A program made the translations under genes and the position numbers. 64,000 nt of DNA from Diploptera punctata (Eukaryota > Arthropoda > Insecta > Blattodea > Blaberidae). Where the stretch lies: contig JASPKZ010001235.1 in NCBI GenBank assembly GCA_030220185.1, forward strand, positions 1 to 64,000, written 5' to 3'. Under the pieces are notes generated by a model. It was given only the letters and a program-made list of their open reading frames with translations. It was not told where the DNA came from and did not search any database. Positions within the stretch are counted from its first letter, which is position 1; each line of letters begins with the position of its first letter. Shown in pieces: positions 1-12,994 of the stretch.

Positions 1-1463
1 ACGGGTGTTGAGGCCGCACGGGCCAAGGGCACGGGTCAAACCATTCTGATTTACGCAGGGCTCTGTTCTGAGGACATTCGAGCTCACCACACACTCCGGT
101 CGACAGCCGGCGGACTGCGCGAGTAGAGGTAGTTGGAAGACACGAGGCACACTCCCTGGCCGTTGACTCTTTACACGACTGTTGGGCCAGGCAAGGGGGA
201 CGGATTGCAAGGATCTCCGGGCTCTGCTTGAACAGCTGCATGGCCAAGCAAGGGAAAAAGATTAACATTAGAATTCACTTCACGGGACAACCCTACTCAA
301 ACTATCAGAACAACATTAAAACACATCTGCTGCTTACGTTGAGGTGCATGAAGGATGCAAGAATCTGAAGGGGCTCCGGTGTAGCCGACGACAAGTGCAA
401 GACGGCAAGTGATTCACCACTCGGAGTCGGCGCTCGGACCACCAAGTTCCGGGACAAGGATCCTGCACCTATTACCCGTATACCGGCACGATGGAAGCAC
501 AATCCGTGTCAACACACATTCCGGACGGCAGCTTCGTACGGTTGCCCACGTAGTTCGGCAGGCACGGCAAGCCCATGCACGTGTGTTCTCTGCACACTGC
601 GTTAGGTCCGGCATGGGGAGGCCACGCACGGCGTCGCCTGAGGCGTCTCGCTCAGTGAAAAGGGAGGCGTGGACGGTCAGGCAAAAAACATAAATAACCG
701 CGACACAACTACACAACTCAGCGAGACAGAAAACCAAATAAATGCCCTTACGTTGCTGAACCACGCACTGCGTGAAAGGGTCCCATGTGAAGCCGACATG
801 CAAGTGGCATGTGGGAGTGTGGTGCACCATGGCATTCTGCGTGGCTCCGCACGAACCCGGGACACAGGGGCGCGGCACTTCAGGTGATGCATGCCAAGGT
901 GACTCAGCACCATCGCTATTGGACACGCCCTTCTGGCCTACAGTTGGGAGGAGAGCCAGTGTATCGGGCAGGCAAGAGCACGAGGGGCTTCGCTCGCGCC
1001 TGACACCTTGCGTTGGGTCCACATGGCGACGGTCTGGAGGGATTCGTGGGATCGTCGGCACAGGGTCTCGGCTGCGGGGAAAACAAATCAATACGTCACC
1101 ACACCCAGTCTGAAAAAACCTCAACGACATATTTTCCTTCAAAAAAGCTAATCTTCTCCTACGTATGGGCGACATCTGACGAAGGCTCCGTGAATCTGGC
1201 GGACAGCTACAGATGGGTGTGGGTTCACCAACTTTTTCCCCCCACCCCACACCTGCTCCACTCCACAAGTGCCTGGGCAAGGGTCCTACACTTCTGTTGT
1301 GCAGGCCTCGTTCTGACCACACTCTGAGCTCACCACAAACTACGGGCCGGCACGACGGAGGGCTGCCTATTGAAGCCAGGCACGCACGAGCACACGGTTG
1401 ATTGTTAATCTCGACACTGACTGTTCGCCCACAGGGCACGAGGCACGGCAGAACCACACAGAG
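1..1463 (-). pseudogene. dpy: dpy array unit 7, partial, indel-ridden (exons A-D)
   Basis: Exon equivalents lie at A 1163-1463, B 752-1071, C 338 to about 651, and D from 235 to beyond the left edge. The order and intron remnants are those of the other units, so the array continues outside the window. Frames are broken by many single-base changes. Confidence 0.55.
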
Positions 1464-4101
1464 CTGCATAGAGAAAAAGAAGGAAAGGAAAAAAGAGAAG
1501 TTAGAGGAGCAGACAATAAAAGATATCAAGTCCAGAAAATAACATCACATGTTTATTCTAACTTCAAGTAGGAATCAATTCAAAGCAAATACTCCGACAT
1601 GCCGCTTCGGAAGCGGCAGGTTTCAACTACCTACGCGGTACGGGTCTGCATGGACGAGGTTCCGAAGTGCCCTGAGGGCAGCTGCAGATCGGGAGTGGTT
1701 CACTACGTCGCAAGTGCTCCATCGCCACAAGTTCCTGGGCAGGGGTCGGTTGCAATTGTTTCTGATGCAAGCCCTGTTTTCGGGCCGGTCCGTGCTAGGA
1801 CGCACTGGCCGACAACCTGCGTACGGGTCGCTTGGTATTCGGGAAGACGGTGCACGTTCCATCCTTACACTGAGGTCGGTCCGCAAGGGACGGGTTGCAT
1901 GGGTCTGACACTACGGGTTCAGGAGTGAATCGAAGCAAGAAAGGGCGGTGAAGACAACGATGAGCAAAGGAGAACCATTATAATTCATTCATGATACTCA
2001 CACAAAAAATTCATATCGAACGGTTACGATGTGTTGGTGCGTTTGCGTGTGTTGGGTGCATACAATAGTGGGGTCGATGTTACGGGTATCTTTGGTTTAA
2101 TAACTCTGTGGGGTTGTTGTTGGGAAAGGAATGATGCATCATGTCTCTTCAACAGATACTAGCGACAATTAAAGGAATGCTGCTTACGTGGCGGTGGTCT
2201 CGGGAAGCAGTTGGAGAAGGGATCTCCTGTATATCCTTCGGGACAAGTGCACACTGGCGTGTGGTTGATGACATTGCACTGGGCTCCTCGTCCACAAGAT
2301 CTGGGCACGGTCGCGGCACTTTCCCTCATGCAAGGCCTGTTGTGGGACATCAGAGTTAATGCTGCACTCGGGCCGCAGTTGGGGGCACGCCCATTAATTG
2401 GCCAGACAAGAGCAGACGGGGCACCTCTATGTGCGGCACTGAGAGTTGGGCCGCACGTGCGGCACGCCGGATCCACAACAGCAGGGGCAGAGGGACGAGT
2501 GGCGGCGCTACAAGGAAACAGCAGCACACCGTAGGTTTCCGTGCCAAACACCCTACCCTACAACCAAGCTCAAATTGATGCGACTTTTCAAAACAATAAT
2601 ATTAAATTAAAACTCTTACGTGGGATGGCGAAACACCTGGAGACCGGATCTCCAGTGAAACCCTGGCGACAGCTACAAATGGGACTGTGGTGATCACCTC
2701 GCACCGGGTGTTGAGGCCGCACGGGCCAGGGCACGGTCACGCACTGCTGATTACGCAGCTCTGTTCTGAGGACATTTGAGTCACCACACATCCGCGACAG
2801 CCCGCGGACTGCCGGGGTGTTGGGAAGACACGAGCACACTCCCTGGGCGTTGACTCTTACATGACTGTGGGCCCGCAAGGGGACGGATGCACGGATCTCC
2901 GGCTCTGCTTGAACAGGCGCTGGCCAGAAGGGAAAAAGATAACATTAGATTCCACTTCACGGGACACCTACTCAACTATGAGAACACAATTAAAACACTT
3001 GCTGCTTACGTTGAGGGGCTGAAGGCTACAGAATCTGAAGGGGTTCTCGGTGTAGCCCGGACGACAGTGCAAGACGGCAAGTGATTCACCACCTGGCAGT
3101 CGGCGCCGGACCACAAGTCCGGGGACAAGGATCTGGCACCTATTCGTATACAGGCCGATCGAGCACACTGTGTTCAACACACATTCGGAGGGCAGCCTTC
3201 TACGGGTTGCCCACTAGTGGGCAGCACGTGCAGACCTGCACCGTTGTTTCTCTGCACACTGGTTAGGTCCGCAGGGGAAGGCACGCACGGCGTTGCTGAG
3301 GCGTCTGCTCGGCGAAAAGGGAGGTCGTGGCGGCAGGGGCAAAACATAATTAACCACGAACAACTTACCCACAACTCAGCGGACCGAAAAACAAATAAAT
3401 GCCTTACGTTGCTGACAGCATGCGGAACGGTCCCTGTGAAGCCCGCCATGCAAGTGATTGTGGGCGTGTTTTCTCACCACTCGGCATTCGCGTTGGCTCG
3501 CACGACCCGGGACCAAGGGTCGCGGCACTTCAGGTGTGTTTCATGCCAGTGACCGCACACTCGCTATTGGACACGCACTTGGGCTACAGTTGGGAGAAGC
3601 CAGTGTAATCGGGCAGGCAAGAGCACGAGGGACTCTCTCCCACGCCGACACACTGCGTTGGTCCACATGCGACGGCTGCAGGGTTTGTGGGGATCGTCGG
3701 CACAGGTTGGCTGCGGGGAAACAAATCATCACGTCACCACACCCGTCAGACAACACCTCAACGACTATTTTCCTTCAAAAAGCTAATCTCTCCTTCGTAT
3801 GGGCGACATTGACGAAGGGTTTCCGGAATCTTGGCGGACAGCTCAAGATTCGGGTTGTGGTTGCACCACTTCCCACTCGCCCCACTCCACAGTGGCCTGG
3901 CAAGGGTTCCTACCTTCTGGTGCTGCAGGCCTCGTTCTGACCACACTCTGAGCTCACTACACACTCCGGCCTGCACGACGGCGGGCTGCCTATGAAGCCA
4001 GGCACGCACGAGCACACGGGCTTGATTGTAATTTCTCGACACTGACTGTTCGGCCCACAGGGCGACGGACTCGCACGGCAGACAGACCCACGAACAGGAG
4101 A
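1464..4101 (-). pseudogene. dpy: dpy array unit 6, heavily indel-ridden copy of exons A-F
   Basis: Exon equivalents lie at about A 3796-4101, B 3408-3710, C 3010-3311, D 2620-2916, E 2188-2507 and F 1635-1923. Base losses dominate (the unit is about 146 bases shorter than unit 1). The donor of A is lost (TCCTTCGTAT at 3791-3800 where others have CCTTACGTAT), and the acceptors of A, C, D and F are altered. Residue phrases such as CGPTLS-like and RPEC-like pieces survive in changing frames. Same caveat as unit 5. Confidence 0.55.
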
Positions 4102-6921
4102 GGGCCATAGAGAAAAAGAAGGAGAAAGAAAAGAGAGAAAGTTAGAAGGAGTCAGGACAGATAAAAGATATAAAGTCCAGAAAATAAAATCAACATGTTC
4201 TATTCTAACTTCAAGTAGCGAGCATCAATTCAAAGCAAATACTCCGGCCATGCCGCCTTCGGAAGGACGGCACGGTCTGCAACTACCTACGCGGTACGGG
4301 TCTGCATTGGACGAATGGATTTCCAGACGTGCCCTGAGGGCAGCTGCAGATCGGGATGTGGTTCACTAGTCGCAAGTGGCTCCATCGCCACAAGTTCCTG
4401 GGCAGGGGTCGGTCTTGCACTTGTTTCTGATGCAAGCCTGTTTCTCGGGCAGTCCGTGCTTAGGACGCATCTGGGCCGACACCTGCGTACGGGTTTGCCT
4501 TGTATTCGGGAAGACATGTGCACGTTCCATCATTACATGAGCTTCGGTCCGCAAGGAGGAGCCGGGTTGCATTGGGTCTGACACTACGGGTTCAGGAGCT
4601 GAAATCGAAGCAAGAAAGGGCGGTGAAGACCAACGATGAGCAAAAGGAGTAACTAGTATTAATTCATTCATGATTACTCACACACAAAAAATTCATATCG
4701 AACGGTTACCGATGTTGTGTGTGCGTTTGGGGTGTGTTGGGTGCATACACTAGTGCGTTTGTCATGTTACCGGTATCTTTGTGTTTACATAACTCTGTGC
4801 GTGTCTGTGTGTAGGAAAGGAGGATGATGCATCATCGTCTCTTCAACAGATTACTAAGCGACAATTAAAGGAATGCTGCTTACGTGGCGGTGGTCTCGGG
4901 AAGCAGTTGGAGAAGGGACTCCTGTATATCCTTCGGGACAAGTGCACACTGGCGTGTGGTGATGACATTTGCACTGGGCTCCTGCTCCACAAGATCCTGG
5001 GCACGGGTCGCGGCACCTTTCCCTATGCAAGCCCTGTTGCTGGGACATTCAGAGTTAATGCTGCACTCGGGCGGCAGTGGGAGGCAACGCCCATGTAATT
5101 GGCCAGACAAGAGCAAGACGGGCGGCACTCCTATGTCTCGGCACTGAGGAGTTGGGCCCGCACCGTGACGGCACGCAGGGATCCACAACAGCAGGGGCAG
5201 AGGGACGGAGGTGGGCGGCGCACAAGAAAAAAGGCAGCACACCGTAAGGTTTCCGTGCCAAACACCCTTACCCTACATCACCACGCTCAAAATGATGCGT
5301 ACTTTTCAAAAACAATAATATAACTTAAAACTCTTACGTGGGATGGCGAAACACCTGGAGAAGCGGATCTCCAGTGAAACCCTGGCGACAGCTACAAATG
5401 GGACTGTGGTTGATACCTCGCACCGGGGGTGTTGAGGCCGCACGGGCCAGGGGCACGGGTCAAACGCACTTCTGATTTACGCAGGCTCTGTTCTGAGGAC
5501 ATTCTCTGAGCTCACCACACACTCCGGTCGACGCCGGCGGACTGCCGAGGTAGTTGGGAAGACACGAGCACACTCCCTGGCCGTTGACTTCTTTACACTG
5601 ACTGTGGGCCCGCAAGGGGACGGATTGCACGGTATCTCCGGGCTCTGCTTGAACAGCTGCATGGCCAAGCAAGGGGAAAAAAGATTAACATTAGAATTCC
5701 ACTTCACGGGACACCTACTCAACTATCAGAACACCAATTAAACACATCTGCGCTTACGTTGGAGGTGCCTTAAGGCTACAGAATCTGAGGGGTCTCGGTG
5801 TAGCCCGGACGGACAAGTGCAAGACGGCAAGGATTCACCACCTGGCAGTCGGCGCTCGGACCACAAGTCCGGGACACAGGATCCTGGCACCTATCCGTAT
5901 ACAGGCACGATTCGAAGCCACAATCCGTGTTTCAACACACATTCGGACGGCAGCCTTCGTACGGTTTGCCCACGTAGTCGGGCAGGCACGTGCAAGGACC
6001 CTGCACCGTTCTGTTCTCTGCACACTGCGTTAGGTCCGCAGGGGGAAGGCACGCCCGGCGTCGCCTGAGGCGTCTGCTCCGCTGAAAAGGGAGGTCGTGG
6101 ACGGGTTTCAGGCAAAAACACTAAATTAACCAGCGACACCAACTTACACAACTCAGCGAGACAGAAAAACAAATAAATGCCCTTTACGTTGCTGAACCAC
6201 GCACTGCGTGAACGGGTCCCCTGTGAAGCCGCCATGCAAGTGCATGTGGGCGTGTGGGCTCACCACTCGGCATCTGCGTTGGTTCCGCACGACCCGGGGG
6301 ACAAGGGTCGCGGCACTTCAGGTTGATGCATGCCAGGTTGACTCGCACACTCGCTATTGGGAACACCGCACTCTGGCCTACAGTTGGGAGGAGAGCCAGT
6401 GTAATCGGGCAGGCAAGAGCACGAGGGACTCTCTCCCGACGCCTGACACACTGCGTTGGGTCCACATGGCGACGGCTGGCAGGGATTTCGGTGGGGATCG
6501 TCGGCACAGGGGGTCTCGGCTGCGGGGAAACAAATCATCACGTCACCACACCCAGTCAGACAACACCCTCAACGACATATTTTCCCTTCAAAAAGCTAAA
6601 TCTCTCCTTACGTATGGCTGACATCTGACGAACGGGTTCTCCCGTGAATCTGGCGGACAGCTTACAGAATCGGGTTGTGGTTCACCACTTCACACCTCGC
6701 TCCCATCTCCACACGTGCCTGGGCAAGGGTTCCTACACTTTGGTTGCTGCAGGCCTCGTTCTGACCACACTCTGAGCTCACTACACACTCCGGCCTGCAC
6801 GACGGCGGGCTGCCTATGAAGCCAGGCACGCACGAGCACACGGCTTGATTGTTAATTTCTCGACCACTGACTGTTCGGCCCACAGGGCGCGCGGACTGCA
6901 CGGCAGAACCAACCACAGGAG
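4102..6921 (-). pseudogene. dpy: dpy array unit 5, indel-rich copy of exons A-F
   Basis: Exon equivalents lie at A 6612-6921, B 6188-6519, C 5758-6081, D 5338-5656, E 4884-5219 and F 4291-4598. Each has one or more single-base gains or losses, so no exon reads through as written, yet the DPY and EGF phrases can be followed between frames. The acceptor of E has lost a base (GGCGCACAAG at 5217-5226 where other units have GGCGCTACAAG). The changes are mostly single-base indels rather than substitutions, which points to consensus error more than to decay, so the label pseudogene applies only to the sequence as given. Confidence 0.6.
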
Positions 6922-7106
6922 CTGCATAGAGAAAAAGAAGGAGAGAGAAAAAGAGAAAGTTAGAAGGAGTCAGACAGATAAAAGATATAAAGTCCAGAAA
7001 ATAAAATCAACATGTTCTATTCTAACTTCAAGTAGCGAATCAATTCAAAGCAAATACTCCGACCATTGCCGCCTTCGGAAGGACGGCACGGTCTCAACTA
7101 CCTTAC

Positions 7107-7411
7107 GGCGGTACGGGTCTGCATTGGACGAATGGATTTCCAGAAGTGCCCCTGAGGGCAGCTGCAGATCGGATGTGGTTCACTACGTCGCAAGTGGCTC
7201 CATCGCCACAAGTTCCTGGGCAGGGGTCGGTGCACTTGTTTCTGATGCAAGCCCTGTTTCTCGGGCAGTCCGTGCTTAGGACGCACTCTGGCCGACAACC
7301 TGCGTACGGGTCGCCTTGTGATTCGGGAAGACATGTGCACGTTCCATCATTACACTGAGCGTTCGTCCGCAAGGAGACGGGTTGCATGGTCTGACACTAC
7401 GGGTTCAGGAG
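7107..7411 (-). CDS. dpy: dpy array exon F, unit 4 (several indels)
   Basis: About 305 bases. NDGTCTCLPE, RPECVLSTDC and CPGTCGDGATC remain readable but the frame changes several times, with single-base gains and losses near 7105, 7149 and 7319. Confidence 0.68.
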
Positions 7412-7693
7412 CTGAAATCGAAGCAGAAAGGGCGGTGAAGACCAACGATGGAGCAAAAGGACTAACTAGTTATTAATTCATTCATGATTACTCACACAAA
7501 AAAATCATATCGAACGGTTACCGATGTTGTGTGTGCGTTTGGCGTGTGTTGGGTGCATACAATAGTGCGTGTCGATGTTACCGTGTATCTTTGTGTTTAC
7601 ATAACTCTGTGCGTGTCTGTGTGTAGGAAAGGAGATGATGCATCATCGTCTCTTCAACAGATACTAAGCGACAATTAAAGGAATGCTGCTTAC

Positions 7694-8042
7694 GTGGCGG
7701 TGGTCTCGGGAAGCAGTTGGAGAAGGGATCTCCTGTATATCCTTCGGGACAAGTGCACACTGGCGTGTGGTTGATGACATTGCACTGGGCTCCTGCTCCA
7801 CAAGATCCTGGGCACGGGTCGCGGCACCTTTCCCTCATGCAAGCCCTGTTGCTGGGACATTCAGAGTTAATGCTGCACTCCGGGCCGGCAGTTGGGAGGC
7901 ACGCCCATGTAATTGGCCAGACAAGAGCAAGACGGGGCACCTCCTATGTCTCGGCACTGAGAGTTGGGCCCGCACGGGGGGGTGGGGATGACGGCACGCA
8001 GGGATCCACAAACCGCAGGGGCAGAGGGAAGAGGTGGCGGCG
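7694..8042 (-). CDS. dpy: dpy array exon E, unit 4 (several indels)
   Basis: 349 bases against 336. The extra bases include a G-rich insertion near 7976-7989 and an extra C near 7881. The module is recognisable in pieces (RPECSINSEC-type residues, NVINHTPVC) but not in one frame. Confidence 0.7.
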
Positions 8043-8158
8043 CTACAAGAAAACAGGCAGCACACCGTAAGGTTTCCGTGCCAAACACCCTACCCTACAT
8101 CACCAAGCTCAAAATGATGCGTACTTTTCAAAACAATAATATAACTTAAAACTCTTAC

Positions 8159-8473
8159 GTGGGATGGCGAAACACCTGGAGAACGGATCTCCAGTGAAAC
8201 CCTGGCGACAGCTACAAATGGGACTGTGGTTGATCACCTCGCACCGGGTGTTGAGGCCGCACGGGCCAGGGCACGGGTCAACGCACTTCTGATTTACGCA
8301 GGCTCTGTTCTGAGGACATTCTGAGCTCACCACACACTCCGGTCGACAGCCCGGCGGACTGCCGAGGTAGTTGGGAAGACACGAGCACACTCCCTGGCCG
8401 TTGACTTCTTTACACTGACTGTTGGGCCCGCAAGGGGACGGATTGCACGGATCTCCGGGCTCTGCTTGAACAG
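8159..8473 (-). CDS. dpy: dpy array exon D, unit 4
   Basis: 315 bases, intact (acceptor 8474-8475, donor 8157-8158). Confidence 0.88.
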
Positions 8474-8572
8474 CTGCATGGCCAAGCAAGGGAAAAAGAT
8501 TAACATTAGAATTCCACTTCACGGGACACCTACTCAACTATCAGAACACAATTAAACACATCTGCTGCTTAC

Positions 8573-8896
8573 GTTGAGGTGCCTGAAGGCTACAGAATCT
8601 GAAGGGGTCTCCGGTGTAGCCCGGACGACAAGTGCAAGACGGCAAGTGATTCACCACCTGGCAGTCGGCGCTCGGACCACAAGTTCCGGGACAAGGATCC
8701 TGGCACCTATTCCGTATACAGGCACGATTCGAAGCACAATCCGTGTTCAACACACATTCCGGACGGCAGCCTTCGTACGGGTTGCCCACGTAGTCGGGCA
8801 GGCACGTGCAAGACCCTGCACCGTTCTGTTCTCTGCACACTGCGTTAGGTCCGCAGGGGGAAGGCACGCACGGCGTCGCCTGAGGCGTCTGCTCCG
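8573..8896 (-). CDS. dpy: dpy array exon C, unit 4
   Basis: 324 bases, intact (acceptor 8897-8898, donor 8571-8572). Confidence 0.88.
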
Positions 8897-8994
8897 CTGA
8901 AAAGGGAGGTCGTGGACGGTCAGGCAAAAACAAATTAACCAGCGACACAACTTACACAACTCAGCGAGACAGAAAAACAAATAAATGCCCTTAC

Positions 8995-9318
8995 GTTGCT
9001 GAACCACGCACTGCGTGAACGGGTCCCCTGTGAAGCCCGCCATGCAAGTGCATGTGGGCGTGTGGCTCACCACTCGGCATTCTGCGTTGGCTCCGCACGA
9101 CCCGGGACAAGGGTCGCGGCACTTCAGGTTGATGCATGCCAGGTGACTCGCACACTCGCTATTGGACACGCACTCTGGCCTACAGTTGGGAGGAGAGCCA
9201 GTGTAATCGGGCAGGCAAGAGCACGAGGGACTCTCTCCCGACGCCTGACACACTGCGTTGGGTCCACATGGCGACGGCTGGCAGGGATTCGTGGGGATCG
9301 TCGGCACAGGGGTCTCGG
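8995..9318 (-). CDS. dpy: dpy array exon B, unit 4 (acceptor damaged)
   Basis: 324 bases, frame intact, but an inserted G at about 9320 (CGGCGTGCG where other copies have CGGCTGCG) removes the AG of the splice acceptor. The donor is at 8993-8994. Confidence 0.8.
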
Positions 9319-9410
9319 CGTGCGGGGAAACAAAATCATCACGTCACCACACCCAGTCAGACAACAACCTCAACGACATATTTCCTTCAAAAAGCTAAAT
9401 CTCTCCTTAC

Positions 9411-9717
9411 GTATGGGCTGACATCTGACGAAACGGGTCTCCCGTGAATCTTGGCGGACAGCTACAGATCGGGTTGTGGTTCACCACTTCACACCTCGCT
9501 CCCACTCCACACGTGCCTGGGCAAGGGTTCCTACACTTCTGGTTGCTGCAGGCCTCGTTCTGACCACACTCTGAGCTCACTACACACTCCGGCCTGCACG
9601 ACGGCGGGCTGCCTATGAAGCCAGGCACGCACGAGCACACGGCTTGATTGTTAATTTCTCGACACTGACTGTTCGGCCCACAGGGCGACGGACTGCACGG
9701 CAGAACCACCACAGGAG
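9411..9717 (-). CDS. dpy: dpy array exon A, unit 4 (one extra base)
   Basis: 307 bases against 306. An extra A at about 9432 (GACGAAACGG where other copies have GACGAACGG) breaks the last codons. The acceptor (9718-9719) and donor (9409-9410) are intact. Confidence 0.8.
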
Positions 9718-9901
9718 CTGCATAGAGAAAAAAAGAAGGAGAAGAAAAAGAGAAAGTTAGAAGGAGTCAGACAGATAAAAGATATAAAGTCCAGAAAATA
9801 AAATCAACATGTTCTATTCTAACTTCAAGTAGCGAATCAATTCAAAGCAAATACTCCGACCATGCCGCATTCGGAAGGACGGCACGGTCTCAACTACCTA
9901 C

Positions 9902-10208
9902 GCGGTACGGGTCTGCATTGGACGAATGGATTTCCAGAAGTGCCCTGAGGGCAGCTGCAGATCGGGATGTGGTTCACTACGTCGCAAGTTGGCTCCATCG
10001 CCACAAGTTCCTGGGCAGGGGTCGGTGCACTTGTTTCTGATGCAAGCCCTGTTTCTCGGGCAGTCCGTGCTTAGGACGCACTCTGGCCGACAACCTGCGT
10101 ACGGGTCGCCTTGGTATTCGGGAAGACATGTGCACGTTCCATCATTACACTGAGCGTTCGGTCCGCAAGGAGACGGGTTGCATGGGTCTGACACTACGGG
10201 TTCAGGAG
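9902..10208 (-). CDS. dpy: dpy array exon F, unit 3 (one extra base)
   Basis: 307 bases against 306. An extra T at about 9988 (CAAGTTGG where other copies have CAAGTGG) shifts the frame inside the second EGF. Confidence 0.8.
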
Positions 10209-10491
10209 CTGAAATCGAAGCAAGAAAGGGCGGTGAAGACCAACGATGGAGCAAAAGGAGTAACTAGTTATTAATTCATTCATGATTACTCACACAAAAA
10301 ATTCATATCGAACGGTTACCGATGTTGTGTGTGCGTTTGGCGTGTGTTGGGTGCATACAATAGTGCGTGTCGATGTTACCGTGTATCTTTGTGTTTACAT
10401 AACTCTGTGCGTGTCTGTGTGTAGGAAAGGAGATGATGCATCATCGTCTCTTCAACAGATACTAAGCGACAATTAAAGGAATGCTGCTTAC

Positions 10492-10828
10492 GTGGCGGTG
10501 GTCTCGGGAAGCAGTTGGAGAAGGGATCTCCTGTATATCCTTCGGGACAAGTGCACACTGGCGTGTGTGTTGATGACATTGCACTGGGCTCCTGCTCCAC
10601 AAGATCCTGGGCACGGGTCGCGGCACCTTTCCCTCATGCAAGCCCTGTTGCTGGGACATTCAGAGTTAATGCTGCACTCGGGCCGGCAGTTGGGAGGCAC
10701 GCCCATGTAATTGGCCAGACAAGAGCAAGACGGGGCACCTCCTATGTCTCGGCACTGAGAGTTGGGCCCGCACGGTGACGGCACGCAGGGATCCACAACA
10801 GCAGGGGCAGAGGGACGAGGTGGCGGCG
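10492..10828 (-). CDS. dpy: dpy array exon E, unit 3 (one extra base)
   Basis: 337 bases against an expected 336. The extra base lies in a GT run at 10563-10571 (GTGTGTGTTG where units 1 and 2 have GTGTGGTTG) and shifts the frame within the second EGF. Confidence 0.8.
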
Positions 10829-10945
10829 CTACAAGAAAACAGGCAGCACACCGTAAGGTTTCCGTGCCAAACACCCTACCCTACATCACCAAGCTCAAAA
10901 TGATGCGTACTTTTCAAAACAATATATATAACTTAAAACTCTTAC

Positions 10946-11260
10946 GTGGGATGGCGAAACACCTGGAGAACGGATCTCCAGTGAAACCCTGGCGACAGCT
11001 ACAAATGGGACTGTGGTTGATCACCTCGCACCGGGTGTTGAGGCCGCACGGGCCAGGGCACGGGTCAACGCACTTCTGATTTACGCAGGCTCTGTTCTGA
11101 GGACATTCTGAGCTCACCACACACTCCGGTCGACAGCCCGGCGGACTGCCGAGGTAGTTGGGAAGACACGAGCACACTCCCTGGCCGTTGACTTCTTTAC
11201 ACTGACTGTTGGGCCCGCAAGGGGACGGATTGCACGGATCTCCGGGCTCTGCTTGAACAG
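10946..11260 (-). CDS. dpy: dpy array exon D, unit 3
   Basis: 315 bases, intact (acceptor 11261-11262, donor 10944-10945). Confidence 0.89.
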
Positions 11261-11359
11261 CTGCATGGCCAAGCAAGGGAAAAAGATTAACATTAGAATT
11301 CCACTTCACGGGACACCTACTCAACTATCAGAACACAATTAAACACATCTGCTGCTTAC

Positions 11360-11683
11360 GTTGAGGTGCCTGAAGGCTACAGAATCTGAAGGGGTCTCCG
11401 GTGTAGCCCGGACGACAAGTGCAAGACGGCAAGTGATTCACCACCTGGCAGTCGGCGCTCGGACCACAAGTTCCGGGACAAGGATCCTGGCACCTATTCC
11501 GTATACAGGCACGATTCGAAGCACAATCCGTGTTCAACACACATTCCGGACGGCAGCCTTCGTACGGGTTGCCCACGTAGTCGGGCAGGCACGTGCAAGA
11601 CCCTGCACCGTTCTGTTCTCTGCACACTGCGTTAGGTCCGCAGGGGGAAGGCACGCACGGCGTCGCCTGAGGCGTCTGCTCCG
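11360..11683 (-). CDS. dpy: dpy array exon C, unit 3
   Basis: 324 bases, intact (acceptor 11684-11685, donor 11358-11359). Confidence 0.89.
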
Positions 11684-11784
11684 CTGAAAAGGGAGGTCGT
11701 GGACGGTCAGGCAAAAACATAAATTAACCAGCGACACAACTTACACAACTCAGCGAGACAGAAAAACAAAATAAATGCCCTTAC

Positions 11785-12108
11785 GTTGCTGAACCACGCA
11801 CTGCGTGAACGGGTCCCCTGTGAAGCCCGCCATGCAAGTGCATGTGGGCGTGTGGCTCACCACTCGGCATTCTGCGTTGGCTCCGCACGACCCGGGACAA
11901 GGGTCGCGGCACTTCAGGTTGATGCATGCCAGGTGACTCGCACACTCGCTATTGGACACGCACTCTGGCCTACAGTTGGGAGGAGAGCCAGTGTAATCGG
12001 GCAGGCAAGAGCACGAGGGACTCTCTCCCGACGCCTGACACACTGCGTTGGGTCCACATGGCGACGGCTGGCAGGGATTCGTGGGGATCGTCGGCACAGG
12101 GGTCTCGG
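11785..12108 (-). CDS. dpy: dpy array exon B, unit 3
   Basis: 324 bases, intact (acceptor 12109-12110, donor 11783-11784). Confidence 0.89.
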
Positions 12109-12200
12109 CTGCGGGGAAACAAAATCATCACGTCACCACACCCAGTCAGACAACAACCTCAACGACATATTTTCCTTCAAAAAGCTAAATCTCTCCTTAC

Positions 12201-12506
12201 GTATGGGCTGACATCTGACGAACGGGTCTCCCGTGAATCTTGGCGGACAGCTACAGATCGGGTTGTGGTTCACCACTTCACACCTCGCTCCCACTCCACA
12301 CGTGCCTGGGCAAGGGTTCCTACACTTCTGGTTGCTGCAGGCCTCGTTCTGACCACACTCTGAGCTCACTACACACTCCGGCCTGCACGACGGCGGGCTG
12401 CCTATGAAGCCAGGCACGCACGAGCACACGGCTTGATTGTTAATTTCTCGACACTGACTGTTCGGCCCACAGGGCGACGGACTGCACGGCAGAACCACCA
12501 CAGGAG
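12201..12506 (-). CDS. dpy: dpy array exon A, unit 3
   Basis: 306 bases, intact, same protein as unit 2 exon A (acceptor 12507-12508, donor 12199-12200). Confidence 0.89.
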
Positions 12507-12688
12507 CTGCATAGAGAAAAAGAAGGAGAAGAAAAAGAGAAAGTTAGAAGGAGTCAGACAGATAAAAGATATAAAGTCCAGAAAATAAAATCAACATGTT
12601 CTATTCTAACTTCAAGTAGCGAATCAATTCAAAGCAAATACTCCGACCATGCCGCCTTCGGAAGGACGGCACGGTCTCAACTACCTAC

Positions 12689-12994
12689 GCGGTACGGGTC
12701 TGCATTGGACGAATGGATTTCCAGAAGTGCCCTGAGGGCAGCTGCAGATCGGGATGTGGTTCACTACGTCGCAAGTGGCTCCATCGCCACAAGTTCCTGG
12801 GCAGGGGTCGGTGCACTTGTTTCTGATGCAAGCCCTGTTTCTCGGGCAGTCCGTGCTTAGGACGCACTCTGGCCGACAACCTGCGTACGGGTCGCCTTGG
12901 TATTCGGGAAGACATGTGCACGTTCCATCATTACACTGAGCGTTCGGTCCGCAAGGAGACGGGTTGCATGGGTCTGACACTACGGGTTCAGGAG
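12689..12994 (-). CDS. dpy: dpy array exon F, unit 2
   Basis: 306 bases, intact, same protein as unit 1 exon F (acceptor 12995-12996, donor 12687-12688). Confidence 0.89.

Larger units (their letters stand above)
6922..9717 (-). repeat. array unit 4
   Basis: 2796 bases. Indels become frequent in its left half (exons E and F) while C and D are still clean. Confidence 0.88.
9718..12506 (-). repeat. array unit 3
   Basis: 2789 bases. Carries the A variant in the F-A intron (GCCGCATTCGG near 9865), like unit 1. Confidence 0.9.

Noticed and set aside
414..1529. Minus-strand ORF of 371 codons spanning several array exons
   Set aside because: It runs through introns A-B and B-C of unit 7 only because indels removed stops. 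It mixes intron and exon sequence in shifting frames.
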